Part shown: piece after piece, positions 63,504-64,000 of the stretch
How the letters are laid out: each line of letters opens with the position of its first letter
Numbering within the stretch: the first letter of the stretch is position 1
Source: Acetomicrobium hydrogeniformans ATCC BAA-1850
GTDB taxonomy: Bacteria > Synergistota > Synergistia > Synergistales > Acetomicrobiaceae
DNA length: 64,000 nucleotides
Assembly: GCF_000160455.2 (NCBI RefSeq)
Contig: NZ_ACJX03000001.1
Span: 1,808,001-1,872,000, forward strand
Direction of reading: 5' to 3'
Translations under genes and position numbers: made by a program
The notes under the pieces: generated by a model
Told to the model about the DNA's origin: nothing
Seen by the model: only the letters and a program-made list of their open reading frames with translations
Database searches by the model: none

Positions 63504-64000
63504 TTATTTTCTCCTATATAAAAATTGTCCCAGGGGCTCCAAATCGAGGCTGCGATAATCGTAAATATGCTCAGTGGCACCAACCATCATTATGCCTCCC
63601 GGACGTAGAGCCTTGACGAACTTTTGATACAAAGTTTTCTTAGTCTCTGCAGAAAAATATATCACGACATTTCGACATAATATTAAGTCATATTTGTTCT
63701 GAGGGAAGGGGGTATTGAGCAGGTTCATGATTTTAAATTGGACTCGTCTTCTTATCGTGTCCTTAACTTTAAAATGTTCTTCGTCAATTTTGACGAAATA
63801 TTTATCGATCCAATTTGGGGGTACATTTGCTAATTGTCTTTGGTGATATATGCCCTTTAAAGCAATGTTTGTTGCCTCTTCGTCAATATCCCATGCATCT
63901 ATGTAAGGCGGACACAAGAGCTTAAGCTCTTCAGCCAGAATTGCCAGAGAATAAGCTTCCTCTCCTGTAGCTGAGCCGGCACTCCACATATTAAGACGTC
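63504..64000 (-). CDS. cheR: CheR-type protein methyltransferase, C-terminal part
   Basis: Partial: the frame is open to the right edge and the start lies outside. 165 residues of the SAM-dependent domain that methylates chemoreceptor glutamates: MWSAGSATGEEAYSLAI (SAM loop), DAWDIDEEA, DLILCRNVVIYF, and LRPGGIMMVGATEH. Suggests a motile or at least chemosensory organism. Confidence 0.92.
   Translation of the reverse strand, partial: RLNMWSAGSATGEEAYSLAILAEELKLLCPPYIDAWDIDEEATNIALKGIYHQRQLANVPPNWIDKYFVKIDEEHFKVKDTIRRRVQFKIMNLLNTPFPQNKYDLILCRNVVIYFSAETKKTLYQKFVKALRPGGIMMVGATEHIYDYRSLDLEPLGQFLYRRK

Overview
The window reads as chromosomal DNA of an anaerobic, probably moderately thermophilic bacterium, most likely of the phylum Synergistota (an Acetomicrobium/Anaerobaculum-like organism). 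This assignment is inference. It rests on the mix of Firmicutes-like house-keeping gene order (veg, ispE-purR, scpAB, remA-gmk-rpoZ-coaBC-priA, rimP-nusA-ylxR-infB-ylxP-rbfA-nrnA-truB-ribF), a complete A/V-type ATPase operon, branched-chain amino-acid and TRAP transport genes, and a TtuA/TtuB tRNA-thiolation pair typical of thermophiles. No rRNA, CRISPR array, prophage or toxin-antitoxin/defence cluster was seen.

Layout. 1-688: 3' end of recN. 959-4502: molybdenum regulon unit, with a candidate Moco riboswitch and terminator ahead of a one-chain Mo-hydroxylase (aldehyde oxidoreductase type) and a cupin. 4550-5966: palindromes and an ISL3-family insertion sequence whose transposase is broken by two single-base frameshifts. 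5977-9773: lysine/DAP operon dapA-dapB-dapH-lysC behind a T-box leader that appears to carry a Lys (AAA) specifier. 9823-14591: branched-chain amino-acid ABC transporter with a LivM-LivG fusion, then a YbhB-like protein. 15331-20811: veg, then a reverse-strand glucose-type PTS gene with its antiterminator and RNA target, then ispE-purR; the PTS cassette splits an otherwise familiar veg-ispE-purR neighbourhood. 20874-34934: ferredoxin, tRNA, then a long run of tightly packed house-keeping genes (Nif3-like, trpS, scpA, scpB, rluB, HDOD, cmk, plsC, hflX, yicC, remA, gmk, rpoZ, coaBC, a helicase-degenerate priA, der). 35004-42990: hup and the rimP-nusA-infB-truB-ribF translation operon behind a leader terminator. 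43231-50742: tRNA-Arg, pcm, DUF1850 and a fused TRAP permease, ileS, a DksA-like zinc protein, rluD. 50705-53463 (reverse): rqcH, ttuA, ttuB. 53584-54099: tRNA-Ala, -Pro, -Gly, -Arg. 54635-63425: atpHIKECFABD, whose proteolipid carries residues of the Na+-binding type. 63504-64000 (reverse): end of a cheR gene.

Regulation is unusually readable in this window. Four RNA-based switches or attenuators are visible (Moco leader, Lys T-box, RAT/terminator ahead of ptsG, nusA-operon leader hairpin), plus a transposase start codon buried in a hairpin and two perfect palindromes at promoter-like positions (959-975 and 9841-9859). The strongest candidates for follow-up are the helicase-dead PriA, the Lys T-box, the Moco leader, the RAT-controlled PTS cassette inserted between veg and ispE, the ttuAB pair beside the tRNA cluster and the unexplained 47-nt near-perfect hairpin at 54219-54265.
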